From contig NZ_JOAX01000004.1 of NCBI RefSeq assembly GCF_000720485.1, positions 248,001 through 312,000 of the forward strand: a stretch of DNA of 64,000 bases. The letters are read 5' to 3'. Below are positions 51,261 to 59,645 of this stretch, piece by piece. The notes below the pieces were generated by a model, which saw nothing but the letters and a program-made list of their open reading frames with translations, was not told the DNA's origin and made no database searches. The translations under genes and the position numbers were made by a program. The stretch comes from Streptomyces ochraceiscleroticus (lineage in GTDB: Bacteria > Actinomycetota > Actinomycetes > Streptomycetales > Streptomycetaceae). Numbering within the stretch: the stretch's first letter is position 1; every line of letters starts with the position of its first letter.

Positions 51261-52829
51261 ATGGCCTTCGCGATCACCCAGACCTGCTGCACGGACGCCA
51301 CCTGCGTGGCCGTTTGCCCGGTCAACTGCATTCATCCCACGCCCGATGAGCGGGCCTTCGGCAGTACGGAGATGCTGTACGTCGATCCGAAGGCATGCAT
51401 CGACTGCGGCGCCTGCGCCGACGCCTGCCCGGTGGACGCCATCTTCCCGGTCGACAGCCTGACCGGCGGACAGCGGGAGTACGCCGACATCAACGCGGCC
51501 TATTTCCAGCAGTCGGAGCTGACGTCACAGGCGGAGCCGGAGACGGACGCGGAGGCGGGAACGCCGGCAGCCTCGGAGGCAGCCGACCACGGCCCGAACT
51601 TCCACGCCTGGGGCAAGCCGGCCTTCGAACGCATCCTGCCCTCGGACTTCCAGCCGCTCCGGGTGGCGATAGTCGGCACCGGGCCGGCCGGCATGTACGC
51701 CGCCGAGGACCTGCTGCTGAACACCCGGAGCGAGGTGACGCTCGTCGACCGGCTGCCGGTCGCCGGCGGACTCATCCGGTACGGAGTGGCGCCGGATCAC
51801 CCGGCCACCAAGAAGATCGGCAACGCCTTCGCCCGTTTCTACGCTCATCCGCGCGTGCGCATGCACCTCGGCCTCGAGGTGGGCGCAAATGTCACGGCCG
51901 AGGAGCTCGCCGCACACCATGACGCGGTGATCTACGCCGTGGGTGCCGCCACGGACCGGCGGCTCGGCATACCCGGCGAGGACCGGACGGGCAGCATCTC
52001 CGCAACCACCTTCGTCGCCTGGTACAACGCGCATCCGGAGGTCGCACCGGACGCCGTCGACCTCTCGGCCGAGCGGGTGGTCGTGGTCGGCAACGGCAAC
52101 GTCGCCCTCGATGTGGCCCGGATCCTGGTCTCCGACCCGGAGACACTGGCCGACACTGAAATCGCCCGCCACGCCCTGGAAGCGTTGCGCCGCAGCAAGG
52201 TGCGCGAGGTGGTACTGCTGGGGCGCCGCGGCCCGGAACACTCGGCGTACACCAGGTCAGAGCTGCTCGCCCTGAAGCACCTGCCCGAGGTGGACCTGCT
52301 CGTGGACGACCACGATCCGCGGATCGGGGCGACGATCGACGCCGCCGGGCCGATGGAGAAGGCGCAGGTACTGCAGGGCGTGGCGCGGGAGGCCGTCGAC
52401 TGGACCGTGCCCGCGGAGGCGGCGGGACGGCGGCGCCGCATCGTGTTCCGCTTCCACTCCACGCCCGTGGAAGTGTGCGGGGACGACACCCTCCGCGCGG
52501 TGCGCGTCACCGGCGGCGCCGGGGAGCTGGAGATCCCGGCCGGCATGGCGTTGCGAGCGATCGGCTACCGCGGAGTGCCCCTGGCGGGGCTGCCGTTCGA
52601 CGAGGTCACCGGGACCGTGCCGCACGAGCGTGGCCGGGTGACCGGCAGTCCCGGGACGTACGTCGTCGGCTGGATCAAGCGCGGACCCTCGGGAGGCATC
52701 GGCGCGAACCGCACGTGCGCGGCCGAGACGGTCGGCACACTGCTGGCCGACGCGGTGGCGGGCGCACTGCCCGCACCGACCGGCGGACCAAAGGCATTCC
52801 GCCGCCTCGCACGCCGCCGACGCCGCTGA
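51261..52829 (+). CDS. ferredoxin fused to FprB-type ferredoxin-NADP reductase
   Basis: A 522-residue redox protein. The N-terminal domain (1-65) is a bacterial ferredoxin with cysteines at 9/10, 15, 19, 23 and C46-x2-C49-x2-C52-x3-C56-P, the pattern of seven-iron FdxA proteins. A flexible acidic linker leads to an adrenodoxin-reductase-like flavoprotein with VAIVGTGPAGMYAAEDLL for FAD and VVVVGNGNVALDVARIL for NADPH. It passes electrons from NADPH through FAD to the attached clusters. Sited 61 bases after the AurF-like gene, it is the probable electron donor for that oxygenase. Similar fusions (FprB) occur widely in actinobacteria. Confidence 0.9.
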   Translation: MAFAITQTCCTDATCVAVCPVNCIHPTPDERAFGSTEMLYVDPKACIDCGACADACPVDAIFPVDSLTGGQREYADINAAYFQQSELTSQAEPETDAEAGTPAASEAADHGPNFHAWGKPAFERILPSDFQPLRVAIVGTGPAGMYAAEDLLLNTRSEVTLVDRLPVAGGLIRYGVAPDHPATKKIGNAFARFYAHPRVRMHLGLEVGANVTAEELAAHHDAVIYAVGAATDRRLGIPGEDRTGSISATTFVAWYNAHPEVAPDAVDLSAERVVVVGNGNVALDVARILVSDPETLADTEIARHALEALRRSKVREVVLLGRRGPEHSAYTRSELLALKHLPEVDLLVDDHDPRIGATIDAAGPMEKAQVLQGVAREAVDWTVPAEAAGRRRRIVFRFHSTPVEVCGDDTLRAVRVTGGAGELEIPAGMALRAIGYRGVPLAGLPFDEVTGTVPHERGRVTGSPGTYVVGWIKRGPSGGIGANRTCAAETVGTLLADAVAGALPAPTGGPKAFRRLARRRRR

Positions 52830-52898
52830 CGGCAGGGCTGCCCAGCACTGACCGCGCAAGCCAGGTCATTCGGGCCCAACGTTTTCTTGTTCAACTTA

Positions 52899-52927
52899 TT
52901 GACCGACTTGGGTCACGCCCGTAGCTT
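52899..52927 (+). promoter_or_regulatory. sigma-70-like promoter before the esterase gene
   Basis: TTGACC (52899-52904) and TAGCTT (52922-52927) are separated by exactly 17 bp in an AT-richer patch 70 bp before the esterase start. This matches the vegetative (HrdB-type) promoter pattern. Confidence 0.5.
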
Positions 52928-52996
52928 TCCGAGGCGTAATGCGTTCAGTGCGTTCAGTAGTTGTATCCGCGTCGATGCACACTGAAAGGGCCGCCC

Positions 52997-54610
52997 ATGC
53001 TCACCACTCGTTTACGCCGCGCGTGTACCGCCCTGCTGGCGGGCGCGCTGGTCGCGCTCGCCGCGCCGCAGGCAGGCGCCACCACACCAGTACCGGACAC
53101 CGACACCGCCGTGCGTACCCAGCAGGGCTGGGTGCGGGGCGAAGCCACCGCGGCCGGGCGTCAGTTCCTCGGTATCCCGTACGCCGCGCCGCCTGTCGGT
53201 GCGCTGCGCTGGCGGGCACCGATGCCCGTGGCTCCCTGGTCCGGCGTACGGGACGCCACCGACTTCGGTCACCGTTGCGTCCAGTCCGCCGGCTGGGACC
53301 CCGGCTATGAACAGCCCACCCATACCGAGGACTGCCTCAACCTCAACGTGTACAGCCCCGCCGCCGCCCGTTCCGGCCGGAAGCTTCCGGTCATGGTGTG
53401 GCTGCACGGTGGCGGACTCACCGGCGGTGCGGGGGCCGATGTGGTCCCCGACGACTTCGCCGCCAAGGGATCGGTCGTCGCCGTCACCCTCAACTACCGC
53501 CTCGGCGCTATGGGGTTCCTCGCCACACCGGGCCTCGATGAGGAGGCCGGAGACCGCACCTCGGGCAACTTCGGCATGCAGGACCAGCAGGCGGCCCTGC
53601 GTTGGGTGCGGGCCAACATCGCGCGGTTCGGCGGCGATCCGGACCAGGTGACCATCGCGGGCGAATCGGCCGGCGGCCGCTCCGTCTGCACCCACCTCGC
53701 CTCGCCCACCGCACGCGGCCTGTTCCATCGCGCGATCATCCAGAGCGGCGCCTACAGCGACTGCGGCGCCCGTACGCGCCGTGCCGCCGACGCCGACGGC
53801 ACGTCCTTCGCCGCTTCCGTCGGCTGCAAGGACCCCGCGACCGCCACGGCCTGTCTGCGCCGCAAGCCCGCGAAGGACATTCTCGCTGCTCAGGCGGGCC
53901 ACGACTGGGGTCCGGTGACGGGTGGTTCCTTCCTGCCCGAACAGCCCGCCGCCGCCTTCGCGAGCGGTCGCTACGCGAAAGTACCGGTGATCAACGGCGC
54001 CAACCGCGACGAAGGCACCCTTTTCGCCTTCGGCAGCTACGACGCCCAGGGCACACCGCTCACCGCCGAGCAGTACCCGCAGGCCCTGCGCACCGCGTAC
54101 GGCCCCGAAACCGGCGAGAAGGCCCTCGCCCGCTACCCGCTCGCCGACTACCCGACGCCGACGCTCGCCTACGCCGCCACCGTCGGCGACCAGCTGATGG
54201 CCTGCCCGGCGCTGCGCCTGGACGACCGCCTCGGCGCACGCACCCCGGTGTACGCGTACGAGTTCGCCGACCGGACCTCACCGCCCTTCGAGTCGCTGCG
54301 CAACCTCGGCACCGACTTCCCCTTCGGCGCGACTCACGTCAACGAAGTGCAGTACCTCTTCCGGCACTTCGGGCACGACGCCCCGCTCAACGCGGAACAG
54401 CGCGTACTGGCCCGGCAGATGACCGCGTACTGGACGGCCTTCATCCGCACCGGCACCCCGCACGTCGCCGGCCAGCCCGACCTTCCCGACCAGCGCACCG
54501 CGCCGGGACGCGCCCTCTCCCTGCGCACGGCGTCGGCGGGCGGCAACGCGGTGACCGCCACCCTTCACACCGACCACCTGTGTGATCTCTGGGACGGTGC
54601 AGGCCAGTAG
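52997..54610 (+). CDS. secreted type-B carboxylesterase
   Basis: A 537-residue exported enzyme. The signal peptide (residues 1-29) ends near AGATTP. The mature part begins with VRTQQGWVRGEATAAGRQFLGIPYAAPPVG and has the oxyanion motif HGGG (137-140) and the nucleophile S224 in GESAGG. The Glu and His partners lie further on (NRDEGTLFAFGS and FGATHVNEVQYLF). It hydrolyses carboxylic esters outside the cell, as cholinesterase/lipase-type family members do. ATG 52997 has GAAAGGG upstream, and a 36-base longer frame has no ribosome-binding site. It stands as a single gene with its own promoter. Confidence 0.9.
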   Translation: MLTTRLRRACTALLAGALVALAAPQAGATTPVPDTDTAVRTQQGWVRGEATAAGRQFLGIPYAAPPVGALRWRAPMPVAPWSGVRDATDFGHRCVQSAGWDPGYEQPTHTEDCLNLNVYSPAAARSGRKLPVMVWLHGGGLTGGAGADVVPDDFAAKGSVVAVTLNYRLGAMGFLATPGLDEEAGDRTSGNFGMQDQQAALRWVRANIARFGGDPDQVTIAGESAGGRSVCTHLASPTARGLFHRAIIQSGAYSDCGARTRRAADADGTSFAASVGCKDPATATACLRRKPAKDILAAQAGHDWGPVTGGSFLPEQPAAAFASGRYAKVPVINGANRDEGTLFAFGSYDAQGTPLTAEQYPQALRTAYGPETGEKALARYPLADYPTPTLAYAATVGDQLMACPALRLDDRLGARTPVYAYEFADRTSPPFESLRNLGTDFPFGATHVNEVQYLFRHFGHDAPLNAEQRVLARQMTAYWTAFIRTGTPHVAGQPDLPDQRTAPGRALSLRTASAGGNAVTATLHTDHLCDLWDGAGQ

Positions 54611-54706
54611 CGTGCTGGTGACCGATATGCGGACACTCGCGCAGACGAATTCCGGTCAGTGCATACGATTCGCCGGTACGTCCCCGCACCGCACCGGAAG
54701 GCCCCC

Positions 54707-56218
54707 GTGAGCTCCACCCCTCCCCCGTCCGCCACATCGCCGGAGACGGCGTCCGGCGCGGTGCTGATCCGTTCGGCGGCCGATGTCTCCGATCTGGTCA
54801 ACTCGGGCACGGCACGCGGCCGGCACGCCAGGATGATCGTGATCATCGCGCTCGGCGGCATCTTCCTCGACGCGTACGACCTGAGCTCCCTCGCGTACGG
54901 GCTGCCCGACATCACGAAACAGTTCGGGCTCAGCTCGGCCATGGCGGGGCTGGTCACCGCCTCGATCAGCGTCGGGTCGCTGCTGGGTGCGCTGATCGGC
55001 GGCTGGCTGGTGGACCGCATCGGCCGCTACCGGGTCTTCATGGCCAACATGCTGTTCTTCGTCGTCACCGCGCTGGTGTGCGCGGTGGCGCAGGACGCGT
55101 GGACGCTGATCGTGGCGCGCTTCGTGATGGGCATCGGCGTCGGCATGGACATCCCGGTCGCCATCGCGTTCCTCGCCGAGTTCTCCCGGCTGCGCGGCAA
55201 GGGCAGCAAGGGTTCGCGCACGGCCGCCTGGTCGCCCGCCTGGTACGCGGCGACCAGCGGCTGCTACCTGGTGATCATGCTGCTGTACTTCCTGCTGCCG
55301 GACGCGCAGCTCGGCTGGCTGTGGCGGTTCACCGTCGGCTTCGGCGCGGTGCCCGCGCTGGTCGTCCTGCTGCTGCGCAGGCGGTACATGAACGAGTCCC
55401 CGACCTGGGCCGCCGACCAGGGCGACCTGGAGGGCGCGGCGAGGATTCTGCGGCAGTCGTACGGTGTGGACGCGCGCGTCGCCGACGACGTGCCCGCGCG
55501 GGCGCCCCGCCCGCCTCGGCCCGGGCTCGCCTCGTACGCGCGGCTCTTCACCCCGCCGTACCGCGCACGCACGATCCAGTCCGTGACCGTCGGCGTGGCC
55601 GAGACCTTCGGATACAACGCGGTCGCGTTCGGGCTGCCGATCATCATCGCCACGCTGATGACCCAGGGCCCGCTGACCACGATCGCGTCCTCCTTCGCCC
55701 TGAACCTCGTCTTCGCCCTCACCGGCGGGCTGCTCGGCATCCGCTGGGCGTCGACGAAGGGCGCCTGGCCGATGATGACGCTGGGCTTCGCGATCCAGCT
55801 CGTCGCCATCACCCTGCTCGGGCTCATCGGGCAACCGTCCGGGACGGCCGTGGTGACGGCGGGGATCCTGATGCTCGGCGCCTTCATGTTCGCCCAGGGC
55901 TTCGGCCCCGGCGCGCACATCATGAGCTACGCCTCGCTGGGCTTCCCCACGTCGATGCGCGGCGTCAGCATCGGCTTCAACCAGGCCGTGCTGCGGCTCG
56001 GTTCGACGCTGACACTGTTCTTCTTCCCCGTCCTCAGCAGCGGCCTGGGCACGGATGTGTACTGGGTCATCCTCGCCGCGCCCGTCCTCGGCCTGACCGC
56101 GCTCCTCGTGAAGCGCTGGGAGCCGGTCGGCTTTGACGCGGACGCGGAGGAACGGGCCAGGCCGGCGCCGGAGACTGCCGCGCATTCCGGTACGGCCGAG
56201 CATTCCGGAAAGCACTGA
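54707..56218 (+). CDS. MFS transporter (sugar/aromatic-acid porter type)
   Basis: About 503 residues with twelve hydrophobic segments. The conserved loop GGWLVDRIGRYRVF follows helix 2, and the first half also shows FLDAYDLSSLAYGLPDITKQF, a D-rich helix 1 typical of aromatic-acid and sugar porters. A soluble N-terminal tail of about 50 residues precedes helix 1. GTG 54707 is preferred over ATG 54659 because GGAAGG lies six bases upstream. It is convergent with the next MFS gene with only one base between the stop codons. The substrate is unknown. Confidence 0.83.
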   Translation: MSSTPPPSATSPETASGAVLIRSAADVSDLVNSGTARGRHARMIVIIALGGIFLDAYDLSSLAYGLPDITKQFGLSSAMAGLVTASISVGSLLGALIGGWLVDRIGRYRVFMANMLFFVVTALVCAVAQDAWTLIVARFVMGIGVGMDIPVAIAFLAEFSRLRGKGSKGSRTAAWSPAWYAATSGCYLVIMLLYFLLPDAQLGWLWRFTVGFGAVPALVVLLLRRRYMNESPTWAADQGDLEGAARILRQSYGVDARVADDVPARAPRPPRPGLASYARLFTPPYRARTIQSVTVGVAETFGYNAVAFGLPIIIATLMTQGPLTTIASSFALNLVFALTGGLLGIRWASTKGAWPMMTLGFAIQLVAITLLGLIGQPSGTAVVTAGILMLGAFMFAQGFGPGAHIMSYASLGFPTSMRGVSIGFNQAVLRLGSTLTLFFFPVLSSGLGTDVYWVILAAPVLGLTALLVKRWEPVGFDADAEERARPAPETAAHSGTAEHSGKH

Positions 56219-56219
56219 G

Positions 56220-57731
56220 TCAGTTGCCGCCCTTCCGCCTCGGGGACTGCGTCGAGGCGCCCGGGTCGAGGGGCGGCGCTGATACGCCGCAGTGGTAGGC
56301 GCACGGGGTGCGCTCCTGGGCGCGCTCCGGGGCGCGGGACCGCACCGTGAACCAGGCGAGGACCGCGCCGGCGATCAGCAGTGCCGCGCAGAGGAAGAGG
56401 GACCGCCGGTAGCCGGCGGCGAACGCGGTGGGCGAGAGGTACGTTTCCGGGCCCATGCCGGCCAGCAGGGGCAGGGCCGCCACGGCGAGCAGACCGGCCG
56501 CGCGTGCCGCGGCGTTGTTGACGCCGCTGGCCAGTCCGGCGCGGGTGACGTCCACGGAGGCCAGGACGGTGGCGGTGAGCGGCGCGACCAGGAGCGCCAT
56601 GCCGCAGCCCAGCACCGACACGGCGGGCAGGACCTCGGCGCGGTAGGAGGCATGGGTGCCGGCCCGCGTCATCAACAGCATCCCCGCGGCGCACAGCAGC
56701 GGGCCGACGACCAGCGGGATGCGTGGGCCGATGTGCCGGGCCAGTTCGCCGGAGCGGGCCGAGAGCAGCAGCATCAGTACGGTGGTGGGAAGCAGTGCGG
56801 TTCCGGCGGCGAGCGCCGAATAGCCCGCGGCCACCTGCAAGTACAGCACCGTAAGGAAGAAGAAGCCGCCGAAGGCCGCATAGACGCAGACGGTCACCGC
56901 GTTGACCGCGGTGAACTGCGGCAGTGTGAAGAGCCACGGCGGCAGCATGGGGTCGGGGTGGTGCCGCTCGACTTGAAGGAAGGCCACCGCGAGCAGCACG
57001 CCGGCGATCGCGGTGAGCAGCACGTCGGGTGCCGCGCCCCGGCCGGGCGCCGCGATCAGGGCGTAGGTCACCGCGCCGAGCGCCAGCGCACCCAGGGCTG
57101 CGCCGAGCACGTCGAAGCGGCCGTGCGTGGCGGGGTCACGAGTTTCGGGCACATGGCGGGCGGCGATCGGTACGCAGGCCACCGCCAGCGGCACGTTCAG
57201 GAAGAACACCCAGCGCCAGCCGGGGCCGTCCACCAGCCAGCCGCCGAGGAAGGGGCCGACCGCGGTGGCCACGCCGCCCAGGCCGGACCACGCGCCGACC
57301 GCGCGGGACCGCTCATCAGGATGGAAGACGGCCTGGATGAGGGCGAGCGAACCGGGGGTGAGCAGGGCGCCGCCGACGCCTTGGAGGGCCCGCGCCGCGA
57401 GGAGCACCGCGGCGTTGGGTGCCAGTCCGCACAGCAGAGAGGCCGCGGCGAACCACACCATGCCGATGAGGAAGATCCGGCGTCGGCCGTAGCGGTCGCC
57501 GAGGGCGCCGCCGAGCAGGATCAGGGCTGCCAGGGTGAGCAGGTAGGCGTTGACGGTCCACTGCAGGACGGCCAAAGGGGTGTGCAGGTCGGTGCCGATA
57601 CGGGGCAGGGCGACATTGACGACCGTACTGTCGAGCATCGCCATGCCCGAGCCGAGGACGGCCGTGAGCAGGACCCAGCGGCCCTGGGCTGTCGCCATCC
57701 GTACAGTGCCGGGAGCTGCGAGGTTGCTCAT
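56220..57731 (-). CDS. MFS drug exporter, DHA2 (EmrB/QacA) family
   Basis: About 503 residues with fourteen hydrophobic segments. DHA2 signatures are visible: MLDSTVVNVALPRIGTDL in helix 1, GGALGDRYGRRRIF in the loop after helix 2, and GVGGALLTPGSLALIQAVF in helix 4/5 (motif C region). It exports drugs or metabolites by proton antiport. I take ATG 57731 as start; GTG 57746 in frame is possible, and neither has a strong Shine-Dalgarno sequence. The Pro-rich tail after the last helix (about 30 residues) is not conserved in the family as I know it. No regulator is adjacent on its upstream side. Confidence 0.85.
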   Translation of the reverse strand: MSNLAAPGTVRMATAQGRWVLLTAVLGSGMAMLDSTVVNVALPRIGTDLHTPLAVLQWTVNAYLLTLAALILLGGALGDRYGRRRIFLIGMVWFAAASLLCGLAPNAAVLLAARALQGVGGALLTPGSLALIQAVFHPDERSRAVGAWSGLGGVATAVGPFLGGWLVDGPGWRWVFFLNVPLAVACVPIAARHVPETRDPATHGRFDVLGAALGALALGAVTYALIAAPGRGAAPDVLLTAIAGVLLAVAFLQVERHHPDPMLPPWLFTLPQFTAVNAVTVCVYAAFGGFFFLTVLYLQVAAGYSALAAGTALLPTTVLMLLLSARSGELARHIGPRIPLVVGPLLCAAGMLLMTRAGTHASYRAEVLPAVSVLGCGMALLVAPLTATVLASVDVTRAGLASGVNNAAARAAGLLAVAALPLLAGMGPETYLSPTAFAAGYRRSLFLCAALLIAGAVLAWFTVRSRAPERAQERTPCAYHCGVSAPPLDPGASTQSPRRKGGN

Positions 57732-57807
57732 AGGGTGAGCATGCACCCACTACGGCACGGAACCACCCGAACAGACGGGAAACGCTGAACACGTCGCACA
57801 ACCGTGC

Positions 57808-59010
57808 ATGAATACGCGTATGCCATCGTTCTCCCAGAGGCCGCCGACGGGTCGGCGGCGTGTCGTGGCCGCCGCGGCCCTGGCCGGCGTGCTGCCGGCC
57901 GCGGGCTGTGGCGGACCGGCCGGGCACGAGGGCCACGACGGCCACAGCGCCTCTCCGCAGGCACGTACCGCGGCGGCACGCGCGCTCCCCGGGATGCCGC
58001 CGGTTCTGAACCCGCGCGACCTGTACGCGGCGGACCGGCCGAACAAGCTGTCTCCGGTGGTCAGGGACTTCCCGTCGCGGGTGTACGTGCCCAACACCGA
58101 GTCGGACACCGTCAGCGTGATCGACCCCAGGACGTACAAGGTGACGAGGACGATCCGCGTGGGGCGGCAGCCGCAGCACGTGGTGCCCTCCTGGGACCTG
58201 AAGACCCTGTGGGTCAACAACGACCTCGGCAACAGCCTGACCGCCCTCGACCCCGCCACCGGGAAGAAGGGCCGCACGGTCGACACGCACGACCCGTACA
58301 ACCTCTATTTCACGCCCAATGGCAGGTACGCGGTGGTCATGGCCTCCAAGGACCGCCAGGTGGTCTTCCGGGATCCGAGGACGCTGAAGGTCCGCAAGGC
58401 CCTCTCCGTCGACTGCGCCGGGGTCAATCACGCGGATTTCTCGCCCGACGGCCGGTACTTCATCGTCTCCTGCGAGTTCTCCGGTGAGCTGCTCAAGGTC
58501 GACACGGCGCGGATGGCGGTGATCGGCAAGCAGCGGCTGCCCCGGAAGGGCGCGATGCCGCAGGACGTGAAGATCTCCCCGGACGGCAGGACCTGGTACG
58601 TGGCGGACATGATGTCCGACGGGGTGTGGGTGCTCAACGGGGACCGGTTCACCGAGCCGAGGCTGCTGCACACGGGCGAGGGCACCCACGGCCTGTATGT
58701 GAGCCGGGACTCGCGGACGATGTACATCTCGAACCGGGAGGAGGGCTCGATCTCCCTGCTGGACTTCGACAGCGGCCGGCTCGTCGGCAAGTGGCACCTC
58801 CGCGGTGGCGGCAGTCCGGACATGGGCGGGCTGTCGGCCGATGGCAAGGTGCTGTGGCTCTCGGGGCGCTACGACTCCGAGGTGTATGCCATCGACACCC
58901 GGAACGGGCGCACACTGGCCAAGATCCCGGTGGGCCGCGGGCCGCACGGCCTCGCCGTCTATCCGCAGCCGGGCCGCTACTCACTCGGACACACCGGCAT
59001 TTTCCGGTGA
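57808..59010 (+). CDS. beta-propeller lipoprotein (YncE/cytochrome-d1-like)
   Basis: A 400-residue exported lipoprotein with lipobox PAAGC (C34) followed by a His-rich stretch GHEGHDGHS (residues 39-47). The mature region has YVTN-type propeller repeats, such as VYVPNTESDTVSVIDPRTYKVTRTIRVGRQP and MYISNREEGSISLLDFDSGRLVGKW. Such domains occur in surface proteins and in nitrite-reductase d1-like proteins; heme ligands cannot be confirmed here. ATG 57808 precedes a classical Arg-rich signal. It lies upstream of the NsrR and flavohemoglobin genes on the same strand, 59 bp away, which hints at a link to nitrogen-oxide chemistry. The His-rich segment may bind metal. Confidence 0.8.
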   Translation: MNTRMPSFSQRPPTGRRRVVAAAALAGVLPAAGCGGPAGHEGHDGHSASPQARTAAARALPGMPPVLNPRDLYAADRPNKLSPVVRDFPSRVYVPNTESDTVSVIDPRTYKVTRTIRVGRQPQHVVPSWDLKTLWVNNDLGNSLTALDPATGKKGRTVDTHDPYNLYFTPNGRYAVVMASKDRQVVFRDPRTLKVRKALSVDCAGVNHADFSPDGRYFIVSCEFSGELLKVDTARMAVIGKQRLPRKGAMPQDVKISPDGRTWYVADMMSDGVWVLNGDRFTEPRLLHTGEGTHGLYVSRDSRTMYISNREEGSISLLDFDSGRLVGKWHLRGGGSPDMGGLSADGKVLWLSGRYDSEVYAIDTRNGRTLAKIPVGRGPHGLAVYPQPGRYSLGHTGIFR

Positions 59011-59028
59011 TCACCGGCCACCCCCACC

Positions 59029-59055
59029 TAAACTTGCATGCGATATTCGCATTTA
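59029..59055. promoter_or_regulatory. NsrR-like box before the nsrR-type gene
   Basis: Within this segment ATGCGA-TAT-TCGCAT (59038-59052) is a perfect palindrome, flanked by AAACTTGC and TTAGC. It is 15 bp before the NsrR start. A segment aligned with it (about 18 of 27 positions) occurs before the flavohemoglobin gene. Confidence 0.65.
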
Positions 59056-59069
59056 GCTAGGGTTCCGGC

Positions 59070-59498
59070 ATGCGCCTGACGAAGTCCACCGATCTCGCGC
59101 TGCGGACGTTGATGTTCCTGGCCGTACGCGACACCGCGTCGACCGCGCGTGACGTCGCGCAGGCGATGCAGGTGCCGCATTCGCATCTGGCCAAGGTCGC
59201 CGCGCGGATGCAGCACCTCGGGGTCGTCGAAGGCCGCCGGGGACGGGGCGGCGGGCTCGCGCTCACCGCCACGGGGCGGACGGCGTCGGTCGGATGGCTG
59301 GTCCGGGAGCTGGAGGGTGTCGGCGATGTGGTCGACTGCGAGGGTGATCCACCCTGCCCCCTCGCAGGGGCCTGCCGACTGCGCAGGGCGCTGCGCGAGG
59401 CCCAGGAGGCGTTCTACGCCACGCTGGACCCGCTGACCGTGGATGACCTCACCGCCTCACCGGCCGGTCCGGTACTCCTCTCCCTGTCGAGCCCGTGA
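59070..59498 (+). CDS. nsrR: NsrR-type Rrf2-family nitric-oxide-sensing repressor
   Basis: A 142-residue Rrf2 protein. The winged helix includes LTKSTDLALRTLMFLAV and HSHLAKVAARMQHLGVVEGRRGRGGGL. The cluster-binding segment carries C90, C96 and C102 spaced as in NsrR (C-x5-C-x5-C). Streptomyces NsrR holds a [4Fe-4S] cluster that is nitrosylated by NO, releasing the hmpA and nsrR promoters. The next gene is a flavohemoglobin, and related boxes precede both genes, so autoregulation and control of hmp are likely. The start at ATG 59070 is fixed by the MRLTKSTDLALR family N-terminus. Confidence 0.9.
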   Translation: MRLTKSTDLALRTLMFLAVRDTASTARDVAQAMQVPHSHLAKVAARMQHLGVVEGRRGRGGGLALTATGRTASVGWLVRELEGVGDVVDCEGDPPCPLAGACRLRRALREAQEAFYATLDPLTVDDLTASPAGPVLLSLSSP

Positions 59499-59598
59499 GC
59501 CACCGCTCGAGGCCCTGACCCGAGGATCTGACCCACCGACCGGACCCTGGCCCGAGACCCTGATCCGTCGCGCCGCCAGCGACGCTTCCTCTCACCCG

Positions 59599-59627
59599 TA
59601 AATACGCATCTCACATTCAGATTCATT
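59599..59627. promoter_or_regulatory. NsrR-like box before the flavohemoglobin gene
   Basis: TAAATACGCATCTCACATTC and the following bases align with the box at 59029-59055. The region also has the direct repeat ATTCAGATTCATTCAGAT, and the gene starts 19 bp later. It is probably bound by NsrR. Confidence 0.55.
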
Positions 59628-59645
59628 CAGATACGGAGCCCCGTC

